Notes under the pieces: model-generated
Database searches by the model: none
Told to the model about the DNA's origin: nothing
What the model saw: the letters and a program-made list of their open reading frames with translations, nothing else
Position numbers and translations under genes: made by a program
In this document: one piece after another, positions 52,505 through 56,483 of the stretch
Layout: each line of letters opens with the position of its first letter
How positions within the stretch are numbered: position 1 is the stretch's first letter
DNA from: Desulfamplus sp.
GTDB taxonomy: Bacteria; Desulfobacterota; Desulfobacteria; Desulfobacterales; Desulfobacteraceae
Assembly: GCA_015232555.1 (NCBI GenBank)
Contig: JADFZJ010000025.1
Location: forward strand, 1 to 56,483
Reading direction: 5' to 3'
Length of the DNA: 56,483 nucleotides

Positions 52505-53290
52505 ATGGACACATCCAGTAAAAATGAGATTTCAAACCATCTTGAAAATCGAAATGAGATTCAAAATGAGGTTAAGGTGCAGCATCAGAAATTCAGCGCT
52601 GTAATTATAGCTGGAGGATTAAATTCACGAATGGGAGGGAATAACAAGGCTTTTTTGAAGATTGGCGGTAAAACGATTCTATCTCGCCTGCTTAATACCT
52701 TAGAAAAATATTTTGATGAGATACTGCTTGTAACTAAAAATCCTTCAGAATACAGCAGCTATATAGATAAAAGAGATCGCTCAATTGATTCAATTGAAGA
52801 GAATCCGAAGCCAGATTCTGATATTGTCATTCCTTACGTTGAAGGCAATTATAAGAGTAATAGTTCTACACTAAAAACAGTAACCGATCTGTATAGCGAT
52901 CGCTCTTCATTAACTGGCATTCATTCAGGTCTTTACCATGCAAAAAACTATTTCTCGTTTGTAGTTCCATGCGATGCCCCTTTTATTCAACCTTCATTAA
53001 TTAGGCTTCTTCTTGATTCCATAGAACCAGATTCTGATATTGTCATTCCTTACTACGATCAACATTACGAACCTCTTTGTGCAGTATATTCAAAGCGATG
53101 TATCACCAGAATAGAATCTCTTCTAAATTCTGGTGATTATCGTATTTATAATTTCTTTCATTCGGTTAATATAAAAAAGCTCGGCAAGGATAAATTAGAA
53201 GCAGCAGACCCGCAAATGATATCTTTCTTTAATGTGAACACGCCTCAAGCCCTTGAAGCAGCTATTAAAGCAGCAGACAAGATACATTAA
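52505..53290 (+). CDS. mobA: Molybdenum cofactor guanylyltransferase MobA
   Basis: A 261-residue nucleotidyltransferase that attaches GMP to molybdopterin. The nucleotide-binding start is VIIAGGLNSRMGGNNKAFL, followed by SLTGIHSGL and the metal-binding VVPCDAPFI. Compared with the family (~195-215 residues) there is a ~35-residue insert around 88-120 and an N-terminal extension of 30 residues. The insert repeats a segment from further down: PDSDIVIPY occurs at residues 103 and 175, coded by an identical 27-bp sequence (52811-52837 and 53027-53053). The start follows the moaA stop by 6 bp. Confidence 0.9.
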   Translation: MDTSSKNEISNHLENRNEIQNEVKVQHQKFSAVIIAGGLNSRMGGNNKAFLKIGGKTILSRLLNTLEKYFDEILLVTKNPSEYSSYIDKRDRSIDSIEENPKPDSDIVIPYVEGNYKSNSSTLKTVTDLYSDRSSLTGIHSGLYHAKNYFSFVVPCDAPFIQPSLIRLLLDSIEPDSDIVIPYYDQHYEPLCAVYSKRCITRIESLLNSGDYRIYNFFHSVNIKKLGKDKLEAADPQMISFFNVNTPQALEAAIKAADKIH

Positions 53291-53324
53291 GGCAAATCTT
53301 TAAAAGATTGTTCTTGTTCAAAAA

Positions 53325-53348
53325 ATCTCAATCCAACAAAAATTGCAG
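53325..53348. repeat. Second dispersed repeat family, copy C
   Basis: ATCTCAATCCAACAAAAATT plus GCAG matches the copies at 36982 and 48941. It lies between the convergent mobA and mobB genes. Confidence 0.7.
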
Positions 53349-53372
53349 CGAATCTGCTTAATTCTGAGGCGG

Positions 53373-53942
53373 CTATTTTTTAAGGAATCTATTTTCAATC
53401 AAATCCGCCACCCCTTTGACATCATTGATATTATATACAGGGACATCCATATCTATTTTTATATCTGATGCCATAGCAACAAGAGGGGTAGTTTCTCCTT
53501 TACTGTAAATAGGAAATTGATGAGCACTGCTTCTGAATATCTCAATTTGAGGCTTGTTTGCTTTTTTATAACCTTCTGTTATCACAATATCAACATCCAT
53601 GAAGAAGCTTGCAACAATATTGTCAACTGTAAGCTCCACACACACATCTTTTATTACTGATATTTTCCACGGTGAGGAGATTACAACCGTATCAGAGCCT
53701 GCCTGTTTATGTTTGTATGTATCTTTCCCCTCATGATCAATATCAAAACCGTGAGTATCGTGTTTAAGAGTGCCTACGCGGTAACCTCTATTTTTCAGCG
53801 TCTGTATTAATTTGACAATAAATGTTGTCTTGCCTGATCTTTTTTTGCTTATTATCGAAATGACAGGAGGGGGGCTTTTAACACAATCTACATTTTGAAC
53901 CTGATGGATATTGTCGGCTGCATTGATAACTTTGCTCTCCAT
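53373..53942 (-). CDS. mobB: Molybdopterin-guanine dinucleotide adapter MobB
   Basis: A 189-residue P-loop protein that helps MobA in MGD synthesis. The nucleotide site is ISKKRSGKTTF: the first Gly/Ala of the P-loop is Ser, while GKTT is intact. Other family marks are GTLKHDTHGFDIDHEGKDTYKHKQAG, and VDIVITEGYKKANKPQIEIFR. It is convergent with mobA rather than in the same operon, behind its own AAAGGAG. Its presence with mobA implies that at least one enzyme here needs bis-MGD, consistent with the oxidoreductase at 3948. Confidence 0.92.
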   Translation of the reverse strand: MESKVINAADNIHQVQNVDCVKSPPPVISIISKKRSGKTTFIVKLIQTLKNRGYRVGTLKHDTHGFDIDHEGKDTYKHKQAGSDTVVISSPWKISVIKDVCVELTVDNIVASFFMDVDIVITEGYKKANKPQIEIFRSSAHQFPIYSKGETTPLVAMASDIKIDMDVPVYNINDVKGVADLIENRFLKK

Positions 53943-54094
53943 ATTACATCTCCTTTAAATTTTTAGATTGAAATTACACTACATTTTGCATACAATTTAT
54001 AAGTTGTCAAGTTAGGTGTTATTCGTAGGTCAACAAAAACCCTTTGACTGATTTATCAATAAAAATTCAAATTATATAATTAAAGAGCAGCATT

Positions 54095-54514
54095 ATGGAT
54101 TCATTGAATATTGTAAAAAACTACTTTAAAAACGATCGTTTTGCCGAACATATCGGAATTGAAATACTTGAGGTCACTCCAGGAAGTGCCAAAGCAAAAA
54201 TGAAGATTGAGGATCATCATCTAAATGCAGTCAATCTTGTGCATGGCGGGGCAATATTCGGGCTGGCTGATCTTGTATTTGCAGTTGCATCCAACTCTCA
54301 CGGTGTAGTCTCACTTGGGATAAGCGTCAGCGTATCTTACATAAAAGCTGCACAAGGAGGAACTCTGTTTGCAACTGCCACAGAGGTATCAAAAAACAGC
54401 AGACTTGGCACCTACTCAATTGAGATTACTGATGAAGATGGTGAAATTATCGCCGTGTTTTTAGGAACAGTCTATCGTAAAAAAGAGAACATTAAAGATA
54501 TTGTTTTGCCATGA
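54095..54514 (+). CDS. PaaI-family hotdog thioesterase
   Basis: A 139-residue hotdog-fold acyl-CoA thioesterase. The conserved NLVHGGAIFGLADLVFAVASNSHG segment contains the HGG turn and the catalytic-type Asp on the following helix; ILEVTPGSAKAKMKI precedes it. PaaI-like enzymes hydrolyse phenylacetyl- or hydroxyphenylacetyl-CoA and related thioesters. Nothing nearby shows the pathway. Confidence 0.9.
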   Translation: MDSLNIVKNYFKNDRFAEHIGIEILEVTPGSAKAKMKIEDHHLNAVNLVHGGAIFGLADLVFAVASNSHGVVSLGISVSVSYIKAAQGGTLFATATEVSKNSRLGTYSIEITDEDGEIIAVFLGTVYRKKENIKDIVLP

Positions 54515-54527
54515 TAATCAAAACCAG

Positions 54528-54549
54528 CTTGTTTGTAGCTACAAACAAG
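54528..54549. terminator. Perfect 22-bp palindrome after the thioesterase gene
   Basis: CTTGTTTGTAG is followed directly by its complement, 13 bp after the stop. Without a loop or T-run it is at best a weak intrinsic terminator; it could also be a protein-binding site. Confidence 0.5.
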
Positions 54550-54723
54550 ATCTCACAAACGCAGCGATAACAATCTTTATTCATCACCTCACTCCCCTCA
54601 CCTCTTCCCCATTTTTGGTTTTCCGCTCCAGATTCTTTCAACAGCATAACATTATCAAACAGTTAAAATAAATTTAAAAAACATGATTAGCGTTACGTCT
54701 AATGGAATAAGTCTATGTAAATA

Positions 54724-54816
54724 TATAGTTTTCCAGAAAAGTATTTTGATTCAACAAGCCCTTTATTCGTTGGGTTATAGAGCAATTTTGCCAATTTAAT
54801 TATCTGGAAAACTATA
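54724..54816. mobile_element. Candidate MITE with TA duplication
   Basis: TAGTTTTCCAGA and its perfect complement TCTGGAAAACTA bound an 89-bp unit, with TA directly outside each end. Terminal repeats plus a TA target duplication are what IS630/Tc1-type elements leave. No transposase is encoded. One copy only was seen in the window. Confidence 0.5.
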
Positions 54817-54901
54817 GATATCAAAGATTATGGATTTTTATTAAATGTAGTGCTACATTTGAAATTAATATTAAACAAACATCCACATATAAGGAGGCAA
54901 T

Positions 54902-56326
54902 ATGTCAGAAAACAATAGTCAATCTCAACAAGAAAGCTCATCAGAAAAAGTAGATGAAAGCACTATATTAAAAGCTGTTGACTGGGCTTATGATAAAGCT
55001 GTCAACGGCGGAATACCCGGTTTTGATACAGCTCAAGAGTTGGCAGAGAGCTACATGAAGGGAGATGGCAATATTTACGATAAAGTCAACTCTTTAATCA
55101 AATGGCAAGATACAAAAGCTGCAACGTCAGGATTTGTAACTAACTGCGGGGGTGTTATTAGTACATTGACAATAGGCATTCCAACAAATATTACCAGCGT
55201 TATCTATGTCCAGATGCGTATGATTGGTGCAATTGCCTACATGGGCGGGTATGACCTGAATGATGACCAAGTAAAAACAATGGTCTATACCTCTTTGGTT
55301 GGTAACGAGGCAAAAGATATTATCAAAGAGGCTGGAATCCAGATTGGAACTAAATTGACCAAAAACATGGTTACAAAAATTTCTGGAAAAAGTCTGACAA
55401 AGATAAATCAAAAGGTTGGTTTTAGGCTGATAACAAGATTTGGTCAAAAAGGGGTTATCAATCTTGGTAAACTTATTCCTGTAGCTGGTGGGGTTATCGG
55501 TGCTACACTTGATGCTCTTTCAACACACACAATCGGCAAAGTTGCAAAAAAGCTCTTTATATCAGCAGATTCAACAGGCTATATTACAAATGGTCTTTTG
55601 AGCGTGTTTGAGACTTTAAAAGATATTTCTAAAGAGATTGGCAGCAACAAATTATCTGATGTTCAATCTGGTACAGAGATAAAAGAGTTGATTCTTAACA
55701 CCTCAATTATTGCAGCTCAAAACAGCGTTCAAAATTCTGGATTGTCAAAAAACAAACCAGAAATAATTAACGAGATTCAAGCAAAATATGAGAACATTGA
55801 CTCTTTTTCCTCGTTTGCAATTGGTTCTGATTACAACGATAAAGCCCTGTTCAATAAACTTGATGAGATTATCAACAACATAGTTGCAGCATCACAAGGC
55901 AGATATTCGGATATGAGTCTTATAAACATGCTTGATAACTTTCTTGCAGCAAAGCAGAGCATCTCTTCTCTTGTAAAATCATCAATGGAATTGGGTAGAA
56001 GCATTGGGCAGGCATCAAATATAAAAGATGGGGAGCTTATTGGTTCTCGGTTTGGGGGTCTGATGGGAATTATTGTCAACTATATTAACCAGAATTTTGG
56101 TATTGCCAAGTATCAGGATAAAGCGATAATGGAAGCTGAGTTTTCCAATAAAAATTTGCAGCTTTTACAAGAATTTGGCGTAAGACAGGCACAGATTGAG
56201 ATGCTTAAAGGGCGTATGTGGGATGAGATACGCAGATTGGATATTGAATTTAAAAATAAAATGGTTGAAAATGAAATTGTGAAAAAAGATATGTGGAATA
56301 ATATCAATGATTTGTTAAATTCTTGA
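54902..56326 (+). CDS. EcsC-family protein
   Basis: A 474-residue protein with the EcsC-type core (~20-225): AATSGFVTNCGGVISTLTIGIPTNI, YVQMRMIGAIAYMGGYDL, and GKLIPVAGGVIGATLDALST. The core has two weakly hydrophobic glycine-rich segments that could touch the membrane. A ~240-residue C-terminal extension with helical, Gln/Asn-rich character (ending VKKDMWNNINDLLNS) is not recognised. EcsC proteins accompany ABC transporters in Firmicutes but their function is unknown; none is near here. AAGGAGG precedes the ATG. Confidence 0.78.
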   Translation: MSENNSQSQQESSSEKVDESTILKAVDWAYDKAVNGGIPGFDTAQELAESYMKGDGNIYDKVNSLIKWQDTKAATSGFVTNCGGVISTLTIGIPTNITSVIYVQMRMIGAIAYMGGYDLNDDQVKTMVYTSLVGNEAKDIIKEAGIQIGTKLTKNMVTKISGKSLTKINQKVGFRLITRFGQKGVINLGKLIPVAGGVIGATLDALSTHTIGKVAKKLFISADSTGYITNGLLSVFETLKDISKEIGSNKLSDVQSGTEIKELILNTSIIAAQNSVQNSGLSKNKPEIINEIQAKYENIDSFSSFAIGSDYNDKALFNKLDEIINNIVAASQGRYSDMSLINMLDNFLAAKQSISSLVKSSMELGRSIGQASNIKDGELIGSRFGGLMGIIVNYINQNFGIAKYQDKAIMEAEFSNKNLQLLQEFGVRQAQIEMLKGRMWDEIRRLDIEFKNKMVENEIVKKDMWNNINDLLNS

Positions 56327-56363
56327 AAATGCTGAATAAAAAGACAAACAGAGGAGAAAATAT

Positions 56364-56483
56364 GGCTCTCCGAGATTTTCCGTGGTTGACAAGTGCCCTA
56401 TTTTGTAATAAGAAATTCAGCCCCAATGGTATCCAATAGTATTCGTTGTCTGAGATGTTGAATGTTAAATATCCCATAGCATC
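56364..56483. mobile_element. Terminus of a probable insertion sequence, cut by the right edge
   Basis: From 56364 a 24-bp stretch (GGCTCTCCGAG... TTTTCCGTGGTT) matches the left terminal repeat of the MITE at 14551 in 22 of 24 positions. It lies just after GAGGAGAAAATAT, which looks like the ribosome-binding site and first bases of a start codon, so the element may have landed at the start of the next gene. The rest of the element, or a MITE, lies outside the window. Confidence 0.65.

Larger units (their letters stand above)
54515..54901. other. 387-bp gene-free region
   Basis: It contains a 22-bp perfect palindrome (54528-54549), a pyrimidine-rich stretch near 54580-54620 and a MITE-like unit (54724-54816), then AT-rich sequence before the EcsC-family gene. 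No ORF with a ribosome-binding site was found. Confidence 0.7.

Overview
The window looks like a complete contig of about 56.5 kb from a low-GC, Gram-negative anaerobe. The likeliest home is a sulfate-reducing Desulfobacterota lineage such as Desulfobacterales; this is inferred from gene content, not from a marker gene. Pointers are a TunR-type tungstate/molybdate regulator (an integrase-fold DNA-binding region joined to two TOBE domains, described in sulfate reducers), ModE-like HTH proteins, an FmdE-family protein, several TauE/SafE transporters, bacteriohemerythrin and dense two-component signalling. No rRNA, tRNA or CRISPR array was seen.

Layout. 1-3.8 kb: an exported beta-propeller gene cut by the left edge, a ModE-like regulator, a broken P5C dehydrogenase remnant, an aldehyde dehydrogenase and a small membrane protein. 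3.9-10.2 kb (minus): a Cys-ligated molybdopterin oxidoreductase behind a histidine kinase / sigma54 response regulator pair, a small membrane protein and TrmO. 10.3-14.5 kb (minus): an envelope-spanning export module made of ABC ATPase, FtsX-type permease, LolA-like carrier and outer-membrane barrel. 14.5-19.4 kb: a MITE, a TauE/SafE transporter, the divergent TunR-like regulator, and a second TauE/SafE system split over two genes. 19.5-22.4 kb: a Fe-S/FAD electron-transfer pair behind a textbook sigma54 promoter. 22.5-30.5 kb: a signalling island with a receiver-NasS/NrtA-like-CheW fusion, two single receivers, a PAS/GAF histidine kinase and a CheA. 30.6-36.5 kb: an unusual GAPDH and a 1514-residue dikinase-like protein. 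36.7-47.5 kb: a 48-residue Cys-ended peptide, bacteriohemerythrin, a hybrid kinase with a solute-binding sensor, a CoA-transferase/GNAT fusion, an AEC transporter, a solute-binding/Cache protein, a chemoreceptor and a GntR regulator. 47.7-53.9 kb: a molybdenum-cofactor cluster (ModE-like, FmdE-like, molybdopterin-binding protein, MoeA, MoaA, MobA, MobB). 54-56.5 kb: a thioesterase, an EcsC-family protein and the end of a probable insertion sequence at the right edge.

The connecting theme is molybdenum/tungsten enzymology and its regulation: a Mo/W oxidoreductase, a possible electron-input pair, cofactor synthesis, two HTH-only ModE-like regulators and one TunR-like sensor. A second theme is sensing through solute-binding-protein folds, in three different architectures. 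A third is repetitive DNA: dispersed palindromes, a second intergenic repeat family, two MITE-like elements, and short duplications inside the loops and linkers of many proteins. Both window edges carry assembly-type warnings (an inverted copy of internal sequence on the left, an insertion-sequence end on the right).
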